Both the position numbers and the translations under genes were made by a program. A stretch of DNA of 64,000 nt. Origin: Rhodococcus opacus (GTDB lineage: Bacteria; Actinomycetota; Actinomycetes; Mycobacteriales; Mycobacteriaceae). Below, one piece after another: positions 8,352 through 16,755 of this stretch (the stretch's first letter is position 1; every line of letters begins with the position of its first letter). Location: NCBI RefSeq assembly GCF_012396235.1, contig NZ_JAAXPA010000021.1, forward strand, positions 1 to 64,000. Reading direction: 5' to 3'. The notes beneath the pieces were generated by a model. That model ran no database searches and had not been told where the DNA came from. It was given only the letters and a program-made list of their open reading frames with translations.

Positions 8352-9011
8352 ATGGCGACGGTCGAGTACGACACTGCGGAGCCGGGCGGATCTGGGACCC
8401 GCCGGTACCGCTCGCCGCTGCGTCGGATGCAGGCAGCCCAGACGCGGGCGGTCGTACTGGAGGCCGCTACCCGGTTGTTCGCCGAGCACGGCTGGGTCGC
8501 CACCGGTATGAGGGATGTCGCGCGGGCCGCGGCGGTTTCCGTCGAAACCGTCTACACGACGTTCGGATCCAAGGCGGACCTGTTGAAGTTGGCGCTGGAG
8601 GTCGCCATAGTCGGCGATGACGCACAGGTGCCGTTGGCCGACAGGCCCGTCTACACGGCGATCGGTACGGGGCGCACGACCAGCGACCGCATCGAGATGG
8701 GTGCGCGCATGATCGCCATGATCAACGAGCGCATCTACCGCCTGGCCATGGCAATCCGCCAGGGTGCGACGGCGGATGCCACGCTCGCAGCGGTGGCCGC
8801 CGACCTGGAGGGGCAGCGCAGGCGCTCGGTCGCCGACGTCGCAAATTTGATAATGGGCCACCACGCCGATCCTGGTCAGGTCGACGAACTGTGGGTCCAA
8901 ACCCACGATCAGGTCTATGCCCTGCTCGTGGACGAATGCGGTTGGAGTCGCCTCCGCTACGAGTCATGGCTGATCGACCGCATCGCAGAAATCTTCGACC
9001 GCCCGGTGTGA
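8352..9011 (+). CDS. TetR/AcrR family transcriptional regulator
   Basis: 219 aa. The N-terminal helix-turn-helix is clear at residues about 28-75: VVLEAATRLFAEHGWVATGM, then RDVARAAAVSVETVYTTFGSKADLL. The C-terminal ligand domain is not recognisable. The neighbour 30 bases downstream on the same strand is the hemerythrin-SRPBCC protein, which it may control. TetR proteins usually repress and are released by a small ligand; none can be named here. Confidence 0.85.
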   Translation: MATVEYDTAEPGGSGTRRYRSPLRRMQAAQTRAVVLEAATRLFAEHGWVATGMRDVARAAAVSVETVYTTFGSKADLLKLALEVAIVGDDAQVPLADRPVYTAIGTGRTTSDRIEMGARMIAMINERIYRLAMAIRQGATADATLAAVAADLEGQRRRSVADVANLIMGHHADPGQVDELWVQTHDQVYALLVDECGWSRLRYESWLIDRIAEIFDRPV

Positions 9012-9040
9012 CATACGGGCACCATTGTCTGGAGTAGGTC

Positions 9041-10234
9041 ATGACAACCGAAACTCGGCCTCCCGCCGACACTCGCATCATGCGCATCGTCCACAGCGCG
9101 CTGCGCCGCGATATTGCGCGCGCCGCGCAGGTGCTGCGCACAACACCTCCGCCCGCGCAGACTCAGCGGGTCGCCCTCGCCGATCATCTCGCGTGGATGA
9201 TGCATTTCCTGCACCTGCACCACAGCGGCGAGGACCGTGGACTGTGGCCGCTGGTCCGCGAGTTGAACCCGGCCGCCGGAGCGCTGCTCGACGCGATGGA
9301 CGCCGACCACACGCGAATCGGCCCCGAGATGGAGCGGGTCACCGCTGCGGCAACCGAATACCGTGCGCATCCGGCGGCCCGAGAAGAACTGTCGCGCTCC
9401 CTCGCCGCTCTCGAACAGGTTCTGCTGCCGCACCTGCAGCGCGAAGAGGACGAGATGATGCCGGTCGTCGCCCGCACCCTGACCTGTCGTCAGTGGGACG
9501 ACGTAGAGCAGCAGGTGTTCATCGCCTCGAAGACCAAGCGGGAGCTGGGGATCGAAGCTCACTGGATCGTCGACGGTGTCGATCGGGAAGACTACGACGT
9601 CACCGTTCGCAAAGTCGATCCCGCCACCCGGTTCATGCTGCTCCATACGTTCAAACGACCATATCGGCGGGCATGCGCCGCCCGGTGGGGCGCCGACCTC
9701 GACGTGAGCCCCCGGCTCCACCAGCCACTCCGCACCGAGGGCTCGGCAGAACTGTGGATCGACATCCCGGCCCGGCAGCTGTACGACGCGGTCGCCGACG
9801 TCACCCGCATCAGCGAACGGAGCCCCGAGTGCCGCAGCTGCGCGTGGCTACCGGGACGGTCGCCGGGGACCGTGGGCGCCCGATTCCGGGGGCACAACCG
9901 CGCACATCACATGCGCTGGTCCCGGGTCTGCGAGGTGACCGCCGCCGATCCGGGGAGGAAGTTCGAGTTCCACACGGTGTCGGATCGGCGCAACCCGCTG
10001 TACCACGACTCGACCACCTGGTCATACACATTCAGAGCGGACGGCGACGGGACCCGGGTGACGCACGCGTATCGGATCGACGTACTGCCGTACGGCCCGC
10101 TGCTCTCGCTCTACTCACGCCTGCAGCCGCAGCACCGGGACATGCGGCCGCAGATGCAGCAGAATCTCAAGGCGCTGCGGCGGCAGGCGCGCGCCTGCAC
10201 GCCTAGAGGGTCGTCCCTGCCCCGAACGGCCTAG
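9041..10234 (+). CDS. Hemerythrin (HHE) domain fused to an SRPBCC/polyketide-cyclase domain
   Basis: 397 aa, ATG 9041. Residues about 10-150 are a four-helix hemerythrin-like domain with the metal-ligand pattern H49...HLHHSGED (58-65) and H90, H131-x3-E135 (HLQREED), which would bind a di-iron centre for O2 or redox sensing. A linker of about 80 residues leads to an SRPBCC domain (about 233-375: GSAELWIDIPARQLYDAVAD, TRVTHAYRIDVLPYG), a fold with a large hydrophobic pocket. Each domain is common; their fusion in one chain is less so. Sits directly after a TetR gene on the same strand. Function not assigned. Confidence 0.8.
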   Translation: MTTETRPPADTRIMRIVHSALRRDIARAAQVLRTTPPPAQTQRVALADHLAWMMHFLHLHHSGEDRGLWPLVRELNPAAGALLDAMDADHTRIGPEMERVTAAATEYRAHPAAREELSRSLAALEQVLLPHLQREEDEMMPVVARTLTCRQWDDVEQQVFIASKTKRELGIEAHWIVDGVDREDYDVTVRKVDPATRFMLLHTFKRPYRRACAARWGADLDVSPRLHQPLRTEGSAELWIDIPARQLYDAVADVTRISERSPECRSCAWLPGRSPGTVGARFRGHNRAHHMRWSRVCEVTAADPGRKFEFHTVSDRRNPLYHDSTTWSYTFRADGDGTRVTHAYRIDVLPYGPLLSLYSRLQPQHRDMRPQMQQNLKALRRQARACTPRGSSLPRTA

Positions 10235-10783
10235 TGCCCATTACTCGCTGTTATCTGCAGGTGGGGCGTCAGTGTTGCGGTGAGTCATGCTGTGGTCGGC
10301 CAGGGTCGGGCGCTTGTCGGCGGGTGCGGATTCTCTGGCTTCGCTACTGTCGCAGCCTCGCGCTTCGGCGGAAACCTGGTGCTCCCAGTACGCATCCGAT
10401 CGTGCCCGTGGTGCCCACGGAACTCCCATGCGAAGTCCTCTCTGTGCGTGTGGCTGGAGGAGATCGCTCTTCCTGTCACGTAGATCGCGCGGGTGGCGGC
10501 TTGTCGCGCCACTGCCGAGCCTCCCGGGTGTCTTTCCTTTGTACGCCTCGGCAGTGAGTTCTGTCGTGCCCAGCGGACCGGGTCGGTGACCTTGCAGCTC
10601 GGCGATTGGGCGAATTGGACGCAGCGGCCGGCGCGCTCGAGCTCGGGTTCGTTGCCTTATCCGGATATGCGGGGTAGACCTGAGGTACGGATCCACGACA
10701 GACCAAGGTCGAACCGGAAGAGAAGATTCCACCTCTCGGTCGTGGCACCCAGCACGAGTTGTAGGCACCCACGCAGAAAGCAC

Positions 10784-10800
10784 AGCCCACTAACTGGGCT
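10784..10800. repeat. Stem-loop AGCCCA-CTAAC-TGGGCT
   Basis: Perfect 6-bp arms, 5-nt loop, no following T run. Could be a weak terminator or a structural element in the long intergenic region. Confidence 0.35.
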
Positions 10801-10815
10801 CAGCGCGGCGGGCTT

Positions 10816-10841
10816 GCGTCAGACGGGGGGATGTCTGACGC
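10816..10841. repeat. 9-bp inverted repeat GCGTCAGAC / GTCTGACGC
   Basis: Perfect arms at 10816-10824 and 10833-10841 around an 8-nt loop (GGGGGGAT). It lies about 145 bases upstream of the thiamine-binding protein start. It could be an operator for a dimeric regulator or a terminator; no T tract follows. Confidence 0.5.
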
Positions 10842-10986
10842 CGAGGCCACATTTCACCCCGCGCAACCATGCAGCTTGGTAACCAGACGTTCGTGCTCGC
10901 GGGCGGCGTCCCCTTGATCAGGGGCGCCGTCCGACGTGTGTCTGTGGAACGCCGCGAAGTCTTCGATGCCCAGAGAAGGAGAGCAC

Positions 10987-11283
10987 ATGCTGGTGGCATT
11001 CAGCGTCAGCCCGATGGGCGGGGATTCCGACTGCGTCGGTGCCGCGGTCGCCGCGGCCGTGCGGGTGGTCCGCGAATCCGGGCTGTCCAACGAGACCACG
11101 TCGATGTTCACCACCGTCGAGGGTGAGTGGGACGAGGTGATGGCCGTCGTGAAGCGTGCAACGGACGTTCTGCTGGAACAGTTTCCGCGGGTCAGTCTGG
11201 TTCTCAAAGCGGATATCCGGCCGGGGCGGAGCGATCAGCTGCGAGCGAAGGTCGAGACGGTCGAGCGCTACCTGACCGACTGA
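10987..11283 (+). CDS. Thiamine-binding (MTH1187/YkoF-type) small protein
   Basis: 98 aa from ATG 10987 with AAGGAGAG 7 nt upstream. The sequence MLVAFSVSPMGGDSDCVGAA, VVRESGLSNETTSMFTTVEG, EWDEVMAVVKRATDVL, then VSLVLKADIRPGRSDQL matches the family of MTH1187-like proteins, ferredoxin-like folds that assemble as dimers or tetramers and bind thiamine or related molecules at subunit interfaces. The full usual length (about 95-105 aa) is present. Monocistronic; it converges with the WYL regulator gene, 7 bases away. Confidence 0.85.
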   Translation: MLVAFSVSPMGGDSDCVGAAVAAAVRVVRESGLSNETTSMFTTVEGEWDEVMAVVKRATDVLLEQFPRVSLVLKADIRPGRSDQLRAKVETVERYLTD

Positions 11284-11290
11284 CGCTCGG

Positions 11291-12253
11291 TCATCCGCCC
11301 GCACCATGTTCGCCGGCATAGTGGTGGGCGAGTTCCGTGCCGATCCGGGCGAGCTCGGCCCGGACCGATCGAGGTTCGAGCACCTCGACCATCGACCCCC
11401 AGCCGGCGAGGTTCCGGGCGATGTCCAACGGGGTCGGTGCGGCGAGACGGATCCGGGCGCGACCGTCGTCGTCCGCACCGTCGGGGTGGCAGTGCCGCCC
11501 GAAGTGATCGCGCAGGATCGGCACGAACCTGGCGTCGATGAGCACGGTCGCCCACGTCGTCGAGCGCCGCTGTTCCACCTCGCCGACCACTTCGTCCCAC
11601 GCCGCGGCGAGTGTGAAGTCGTCGGGGCGCTCGGCGGGCTGCTCCGTCGATTCGGCGTGGACGATCCGGTCGACCCGGAAGGTCCGCTGTCCCCGTTCGG
11701 TCCCGGCCAGGAGATACCAGCTGTCGTCCTTGTCGACGAGACCCCACGGGTCGACCAGTCGCTCGGACCGTTGCCGGGCGCTGTTCGTGTACGTCAGGCG
11801 CACTTTCCGGCGCCGAATCACGGCGGCCTGCAGCAGGTCGACCATCTCGGGCCTGCGGCGATCGCGTTCGCCCCACCGGGTGGGATCGATCATGGTGGCA
11901 CTGGCGGCGGCCTCGGCGTCGGCCCGGAAGGTCTGCGGCAGCGCCCGCACCAGTTTGCGCAGCGCGGCCTTGGCCTCGCCCGAGACGGCGGCCGCCGGGC
12001 CGACCAGAAGGAACAGCGCCTGCGCCTCCGTCGCGGACAACCCGCTGAGGTCGGTGCGGGCGCCGCCCACCAGCGACCACCCGCCGCCGCGCCCGGACTG
12101 TGGGTATACCGGGATCCCCGCAGCGGACAACGCTTCCAGGTCGCGGCGAGCGGTCGCGACGGACACCTCGAGTTCGTCCGCCACCTCGGCGGCGGTCACT
12201 CGACCCCGGGACTGCATCAGCAGAAGGGTGGCGACGAGTCGGTCAGCGCGCAT
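11291..12253 (-). CDS. WYL-domain transcriptional regulator (YafY family)
   Basis: 320 aa. N-terminal winged helix at residues 1-60 (RLVATLLLMQSRGRVTAAEV, ADELEVSVATARRDLEALSA, then AGIPVYPQSGRGGGWSL), followed by the WYL domain (DSWYLLAGTERGQRTFRVDR at about 177-196) and the C-terminal extension. WYL domains sense small molecules or nucleic acids. The gene diverges from a glyoxalase-YdeI-DinB group, and a 25-bp palindrome in the shared 89-bp gap is the likely operator for both directions. GAGG precedes the ATG on the minus strand. Confidence 0.9.
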   Translation of the reverse strand: MRADRLVATLLLMQSRGRVTAAEVADELEVSVATARRDLEALSAAGIPVYPQSGRGGGWSLVGGARTDLSGLSATEAQALFLLVGPAAAVSGEAKAALRKLVRALPQTFRADAEAAASATMIDPTRWGERDRRRPEMVDLLQAAVIRRRKVRLTYTNSARQRSERLVDPWGLVDKDDSWYLLAGTERGQRTFRVDRIVHAESTEQPAERPDDFTLAAAWDEVVGEVEQRRSTTWATVLIDARFVPILRDHFGRHCHPDGADDDGRARIRLAAPTPLDIARNLAGWGSMVEVLEPRSVRAELARIGTELAHHYAGEHGAGG

Positions 12254-12271
12254 GTCCTCAGTTTCCCTCGA

Positions 12272-12296
12272 AAAGTGCTCAATTGGTGAGCACTTT
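12272..12296. promoter_or_regulatory. Palindromic operator between the WYL regulator and the glyoxalase gene
   Basis: Perfect 10-bp arms AAAGTGCTCA and TGAGCACTTT with the 5-nt centre ATTGG. It lies 18 bases upstream of the regulator start and 46 bases upstream of the glyoxalase start, the classic position for a divergent autoregulated operator. Confidence 0.75.
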
Positions 12297-12342
12297 GAGT
12301 CGGAGGATGAATGTTGTCACCGACCGAGGAAGGGAACCACCC

Positions 12343-12759
12343 ATGTTGCGAGGACTCACCACCGTCAACTTCTACGCCGACGACCTCACCGCCGCCCAGG
12401 CCTGGTACACCGAACTGCTCGGAATCGAGCCGTATTTCGTGCGCTCGGTGGCGGGGGCACCCGCCTACATCGAATTCCGGATCGGCTACTACCAGCACGA
12501 ACTTGGCATCATCGACAGCCGATTCGCGACGCCCGACCGGTCACGCGAAGCCGAGAACACGATGACCTACTGGCACGTCGACGATCTGGAGGCGACCGTC
12601 GAGCGGCTGCTGTCCCTGGGCGCCACCCTGCACGGAGAGCCGATCGAACACGGGCCGGGATTCGTCACCGCATCCGTGGCCGACCCGTTCGGGAACATCC
12701 TCGGCGTCATGTTCAACCAGCACTACCTGGACATTCTGGCTGCGAAGGCAGGCGCGTGA
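12343..12759 (+). CDS. Glyoxalase/bleomycin-resistance family protein
   Basis: 138 aa from ATG 12343 (AGGAAGGGA upstream). It shows the two beta-alpha-beta-beta-beta modules of the VOC superfamily: LTTVNFYADDLTAAQAWYTE, LLGIEPYFVRSVAGAPAYIE, then VDDLEATVERLLSLGATL and VADPFGNILGVMFN. Such proteins bind a metal and act on or sequester small molecules; with the loop WHVDD and DPFGN it looks like a lyase/dioxygenase-type VOC protein, substrate unknown. First gene of the plus-strand group facing the WYL regulator, overlapping the next gene by one base (TGATG). Confidence 0.88.
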   Translation: MLRGLTTVNFYADDLTAAQAWYTELLGIEPYFVRSVAGAPAYIEFRIGYYQHELGIIDSRFATPDRSREAENTMTYWHVDDLEATVERLLSLGATLHGEPIEHGPGFVTASVADPFGNILGVMFNQHYLDILAAKAGA

Positions 12760-13364
12760 TGGACACCCACGACGTGAACACCGTCGTCGCTCGCACGACC
12801 GCGCAATGGCGTGCCTGGCTTTCGGAGAACTGCCGGACCGAGACAGAGGTCTGGCTGATCATCCACCACAAGAACAGCGGAACGCCGAGCGTGCGCTACC
12901 ACGAGGCGATCGAGCAGGCCCTGTGCTTCGGGTGGATCGACGGCCTGCACCGCAGACGGGACGCCGACAGTTCTCAACTGCGCTTCACGCCGCGCACCCC
13001 GCGCAGCACCTGGAGCCGGGTGAACCGGCGGCGCGTGGCGGACATGATCGAGCAGGGACTGATGACCGAGCACGGTTACGCCGCCATCGATCTGGCCAAG
13101 GCCAAGGGGACCTGGGAGAACACGGCGAACGGGGACAGCTCGGTCGTCCCCGGCGATCTGCGGGCAGCGTTCGGGCGAAACGACGCTGCACGCGCGAACT
13201 TCGACAAGTTTCCGCCGTCTTCGACACGGCTGATCCTGGAATGGATAGCGTCAGCCAGGAAGCCGGACACGAGGCAGCGGCGGATCGAGCGGACGGTCGC
13301 GCTGGCGGCGATGAACCTCCGGGCACATCATCCGGGGGTCCGGGTCCCGGACGGTGTGCGGTAG
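12759..13364 (+). CDS. YdeI/OmpD-associated family protein
   Basis: 201 aa from the ATG that shares its A with the stop of the glyoxalase gene. It contains the family motifs W(L)SENCRTETEVWLIIHHK, YHEAIEQALCFGWIDG, FTPRTPRSTWSRVNRRRV and the C-terminal FPPSSTRLILEWIASARKP-type DUF1905/OmdA tail with TRQRRIERTVALA. This family is widespread, cytoplasmic and of unproven function (linked to resistance against bacteriocins and peptides in E. coli). Full length. Confidence 0.85.
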   Translation: MDTHDVNTVVARTTAQWRAWLSENCRTETEVWLIIHHKNSGTPSVRYHEAIEQALCFGWIDGLHRRRDADSSQLRFTPRTPRSTWSRVNRRRVADMIEQGLMTEHGYAAIDLAKAKGTWENTANGDSSVVPGDLRAAFGRNDAARANFDKFPPSSTRLILEWIASARKPDTRQRRIERTVALAAMNLRAHHPGVRVPDGVR

Positions 13365-13414
13365 CCGTCTCGAGATCGACGTCCGATCGGCGACAAGGAG
13401 AGGGGAGTCAGGAC

Positions 13415-13972
13415 ATGGACTGGCCGCACGAACTTGCCGATCAGCTCAGCTGGCACTGGCAGCATCAGTTGCGTCCCCGGCTGGAGGGGTTGACCGACGA
13501 GGAGTATTTCTGGGAACCCGCGACCGATGGCTGGAGTGTGCGCCCGCGCGGCGAGTCGCAGGCGCCGGTCCAGGCCGGGAGTGGCGCGTTCACCATCGAC
13601 TTCGCCTTCCCCGAACCGGACCCGCCACCGGTCACCACCATCGCGTGGCGGCTCGGGCATGTGATCGTCGGCGTCTTCGGTGTGCGCATCGCCAGTCACT
13701 TCGGCGGGCTGCCCGTCGACTATCAGACGTTCGAGTACGCCGGCACCGCGGCCGAGGCGCTCGCGCAACTCGACGAGAACTATGCGGCCTGGTCTGCGGG
13801 TGTCCGGAACCTCGGAGTCGAGGGGTTCGCCCGGCCGTGCGGCCCCAGCGAGGGACCGTTCGCGGATTATCCGATGGCGGCGCTGGTGTTGCACATCAAC
13901 CGGGAGGTCATCCATCACGGCGCCGAGGTGGCGCTGCTCCGCGATCTCTATCTGCGCCGGCCGGTAATCTGA
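13415..13972 (+). CDS. DinB-superfamily protein
   Basis: 185 aa from ATG 13415 behind AAGGAGAGGGGAG. The four-helix DinB/DUF664 pattern is visible: LADQLSWHWQHQLRPRLEGL, TDEEYFWEPATDGWSV, IAWRLGHVIVGVFGVR and LVLHINREVIHHGAEVALLRDLYLRR. The metal-binding His of this superfamily fall in WRLGHVI (about residue 85) and INREVIHHG (about residues 165-170). Members include mycothiol-dependent isomerases and transferases in actinobacteria, so a thiol-dependent role is possible but unproven. Same strand as, and 50 bases after, the YdeI-like gene. Confidence 0.8.
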   Translation: MDWPHELADQLSWHWQHQLRPRLEGLTDEEYFWEPATDGWSVRPRGESQAPVQAGSGAFTIDFAFPEPDPPPVTTIAWRLGHVIVGVFGVRIASHFGGLPVDYQTFEYAGTAAEALAQLDENYAAWSAGVRNLGVEGFARPCGPSEGPFADYPMAALVLHINREVIHHGAEVALLRDLYLRRPVI

Positions 13973-14037
13973 CCGGAATCCTGGCCCGCTCCACGGTTTT
14001 CACATCCAGTGGCCGCCCGCATCTGCCAAGCTCGGGT

Positions 14038-15294
14038 ATGACACCGAACCGGCGGGTTCTCCTGTTGACGTGCGTCCTCGCTCTCCTGGCCGCGTGCACG
14101 TCGAACACCTCGTCCTCCGATTCTTCCTCCTCGGACACGAGCAACGGTTCTGCCGTCTCGTCGGCCGACCCGGCGCAGGCCGATGCGGTGATGAAGATCG
14201 TGCGCGACACCATGGCGGAGAGCCACCTGAAGGCGGTGATCGTGCGTGTCACGGTCGACGGCAAGGAGATCGTCACCCAGGCGCTCGGGGAGTCGATGAC
14301 CGGGGTGCCCGCCACCACCGACATGCACTTCCGCAACGGAGCCGTCGCCATCTCCTACGTCTCCACGTTGCTGCTCCAGCTCGTCGACGAGAAGAAGGTG
14401 AGCCTCGACGACACGGTGTCGAAGTGGCTGCCCGACATTCCGCACGCCGACCGCGTGACGCTCCGTCAGCTCGCCCAGATGACCTCGGGCTACGTCGACT
14501 ACGTCATCGGCAACACCGAATTCGCCGAGGCCCTCTACGCGGCACCGTTCCGCAGCTGGACGCCTGAGGAACTCCTGGCGTTCGCGACGTCGAAGCCGCT
14601 TCTCTACGAACCCGGGACCAACTGGAACTACGCCCACACCAACTACGTCATCCTCGGGTTGGCCCTCGAGAAGATCACCGGTCAGCCGATGACGGAACTC
14701 ATGCAGGACAAGGTGCTCGGTCCGCTCGGCCTCGACGACACCACGGACCCGGGGACGGCGGCGATCACCGAACCCGTCCTGCACGCGTTCTCGTCCGAGC
14801 GGCGCGAGGCCCTGCAGATCCCGCCCGGTGCGCCGTTCTACGAGGAATCCACGTACTGGAACCCGTCCTGGACCATCACCCACGGAGCCATCCAGACCAC
14901 GAACATCTACGACCTCCACGACACGGCCGTCGCCATCGGCACGGGCGAACTTCTCTCGTCCGAGTCCTATGAGGCCATGGTGTCGACCGACCTGCGCGGC
15001 AAGACGACCACCCTGCCCGGCTGCACCACGTGCTTTCCGCAATCGGAGGACTACACCTACGGGCTCGGACTGCCGATCGTGGGCAACTGGCTGATGCAGA
15101 ATCCGCTGTTCAGCGGATCCGCGGCGGTGGAGGCCTATCTGCCCTCGCAGAAGATCGCCGTCGCCGTCGCCGTCACCTACGAGCCGGCCGCCTTCGACGA
15201 CACGGGGGCCTACAAGAACGAGGCCGACAGGCTGTTCCGGAAGATCGGCGCTCAACTCGCTCCGGACGACGCGCCGCCGATGGCCGTCGGCTAG
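14038..15294 (+). CDS. Beta-lactamase-fold lipoprotein lacking the catalytic Ser and Lys
   Basis: 418 aa from ATG 14038. A lipoprotein signal ends in LALLAAC (Cys20), followed by a Ser-rich linker. The rest aligns by eye with class C beta-lactamase/serine-hydrolase folds: LLLQLVDEKKVSLDDTVSKW, LRQLAQMTSG, EPGTNWNYAHTNYVILGLAL, ITGQPMTELMQDKVLGPLGL. The SxxK motif, which should follow FRxG, reads A102-V103-A104-I105 (bases 14341-14352), the YxN motif reads Tyr198-Ala-His200, and the C-terminal HxG/KTG is not visible. The protein is thus predicted to be a membrane-anchored pseudoenzyme, perhaps binding peptidoglycan or a partner. Frame is intact, codon use normal. Confidence 0.85.
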   Translation: MTPNRRVLLLTCVLALLAACTSNTSSSDSSSSDTSNGSAVSSADPAQADAVMKIVRDTMAESHLKAVIVRVTVDGKEIVTQALGESMTGVPATTDMHFRNGAVAISYVSTLLLQLVDEKKVSLDDTVSKWLPDIPHADRVTLRQLAQMTSGYVDYVIGNTEFAEALYAAPFRSWTPEELLAFATSKPLLYEPGTNWNYAHTNYVILGLALEKITGQPMTELMQDKVLGPLGLDDTTDPGTAAITEPVLHAFSSERREALQIPPGAPFYEESTYWNPSWTITHGAIQTTNIYDLHDTAVAIGTGELLSSESYEAMVSTDLRGKTTTLPGCTTCFPQSEDYTYGLGLPIVGNWLMQNPLFSGSAAVEAYLPSQKIAVAVAVTYEPAAFDDTGAYKNEADRLFRKIGAQLAPDDAPPMAVG

Positions 15295-15686
15295 CGTTCG
15301 CCCGCGACGCGGGCGAGTCGACGGACGAGAGTTCGCACCACCGGGCCGTAGGTGGCGGCGAGCACCGAGTCGAGGGGGCCGGGAGCGGACGTGGTCATCG
15401 TGATCCGCGAGCCGGCACCGTGGGCCTCGACGGCGTGATCGAGCGTCATCGGTCCCACCCGCCAGGCCCAGGAACGGCCCGGTGTCTTGGCCGAGATCGA
15501 CGCGGGAACAGGCACGATCCAGAGCAGTCGCGCCGCTCCACGCCGGCCGGCCTGAACCTCGGGGGACCCGAGACCCCACGCGCCGCGCAGGTGCGGCGCC
15601 CACTCGGACCAGCGCGAGGGCCGAGCGACGAGGGCCCACGCGACGCCCACCGCGGCGTCGGAATCAGCTGAGAAGGAATGCGGCAC
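15291..15686 (-). CDS. SRPBCC family protein
   Basis: 131 aa from GTG 15686 (VPHSFSADSDAAVGVAWALV); an ATG at 15787 would give 164 aa but adds unlike sequence. The body ARPSRWSEWAPHLRGAWGLG, ARLLWIVPVPASI, SWAWRVGPMTLDHAVEAHG, SRITMTTSAPGPLDSVLAA, YGPVVRTLVRRLARVA is a START/polyketide-cyclase-like helix-grip fold that binds a hydrophobic ligand. Its 3' end overlaps the lipoprotein gene by 4 bases, convergently, and it diverges from the HemK2-like methyltransferase gene. Ligand unknown. Confidence 0.75.
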   Translation of the reverse strand: MPHSFSADSDAAVGVAWALVARPSRWSEWAPHLRGAWGLGSPEVQAGRRGAARLLWIVPVPASISAKTPGRSWAWRVGPMTLDHAVEAHGAGSRITMTTSAPGPLDSVLAATYGPVVRTLVRRLARVAGER

Positions 15687-15842
15687 TGCGAACGAATACC
15701 CGTTTTCGACCCCGGCAGACACCGCAGACGCGGCTCGGGGAGGGGTCGGACGTGAACACCGGGTGAATTGGCCCGTGTCGAGTTGCATGTAACTCGGGGT
15801 GCTGGCCACGCTTGTGGGGAACGGCGAGGGAGGGAGCCGATC

Positions 15843-16526
15843 ATGCTCGTTCGTCTGCCCGGGGTGTATCGCCCCCAGCGTGACACCTGGCTGCTCGCCG
15901 AGGTGCTGGCGGCCCGAGATCTCGGACCGGGCACCCGTGTGCTCGATATCTGCTGTGGCACAGGGGTGTTGAGCGTCGAGGCGTGTGCTGCGGGGGCGGG
16001 GTGGGTGACTGCGGTCGACGTGTCGCGCCGGGCCGCGATCAGTACCTGGCTCAACGCCAAACTGAACCGCCGGACGATCCGCGTCGTGCGGGGCGACCTG
16101 GTGGACTCCGTCCGGACCCTTCGCTTCGACGTGGTCGTGGCCAATCCGCCCTACGCGCCGGCGACGGACGACGGCAGGCCGGGCCGGATACTCGCGCGGG
16201 CCTGGGATGCCGGCGTCGACGGGCGGGCCGTGCTCGATCGGATCTGCAGCGAAACCCCCGACCTTCTCGCTCCCGGCGGTACCCTGCTCCTCGTCCAGTC
16301 GACGCTCAACGGGGTGGACAAGACACGGGCGATGCTGGAGGAACGGGGACTTCGGGTGGACGTGGTCGCGTCGGAGGACGTGCCGTTCGGTCCCGCCCTC
16401 TCGTCCCGCGCGAGGATGCTGGAGGCGAGGGAGATGATCCGGCCGGGCCAGCGCACCGAGCGCATCGCGGTGCTGACGGCGACCGACCTCCGGTCCGGCG
16501 ACGCCCCACGCCGACCCGGACTCTGA
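15843..16526 (+). CDS. HemK2/MTQ2-type protein N5-glutamine methyltransferase-like enzyme
   Basis: 227 aa from ATG 15843 with GAGGGAG upstream. N-terminal VYRPQRDTWLLAEVLAA is the typical entry of HemK2/MTQ2 proteins, followed by motif I VLDICCGTGVLSVEA, the acidic ribose loop AVDVS, and the diagnostic NPPY of N5-glutamine/adenine methyltransferases in VVVANPPYAPATD (about residues 102-114). The substrate in actinobacteria is not established; release factors are the known targets of relatives. Monocistronic. Confidence 0.85.
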   Translation: MLVRLPGVYRPQRDTWLLAEVLAARDLGPGTRVLDICCGTGVLSVEACAAGAGWVTAVDVSRRAAISTWLNAKLNRRTIRVVRGDLVDSVRTLRFDVVVANPPYAPATDDGRPGRILARAWDAGVDGRAVLDRICSETPDLLAPGGTLLLVQSTLNGVDKTRAMLEERGLRVDVVASEDVPFGPALSSRARMLEAREMIRPGQRTERIAVLTATDLRSGDAPRRPGL

Positions 16527-16755
16527 CTGCGCCGTCGAACTGTTCTCGCCACGGCGCGCTGGTGAGTGGTTCGAGTGCCTCGCCGCAACCCGGGACACGA
16601 TGCCCAGGATGTTGTTCGCGCTGTGGCCGTCCTCGGGAACAGCGACTGATCGGGTTCGCAACCACATCGTCGACGCTGGTGAACGACGGCTGGATGCCGC
16701 GTGTAAAGTTTGCCGTTCGACGACGCCCAGCTTTCGAGGACTGCTGAACCACTAC

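Larger units (their letters stand above)
10235..10986. other. Intergenic region of about 750 bases, with hairpins near its right end
   Basis: No convincing gene on either strand; the longest minus-strand frame (10241-10783) is Arg/Pro/Ala-rich and unlike any family. Besides the two repeats listed separately there is a hairpin GGCG-T-CCCCT / AGGGG-C-GCC at 10905-10928 just upstream of the thiamine-binding protein gene. It does not contain the CUGAGA core of a TPP riboswitch. Confidence 0.55.

Noticed and set aside
10241..10783. 180-codon minus-strand frame in the long intergenic region
   Set aside because: Composition is low-complexity basic/Pro-rich; no start context and no family. Likely open by GC bias only.
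10880..10986. TPP riboswitch before the thiamine-binding protein
   Set aside because: The conserved CUGAGA and UACCUGA-type cores are absent.
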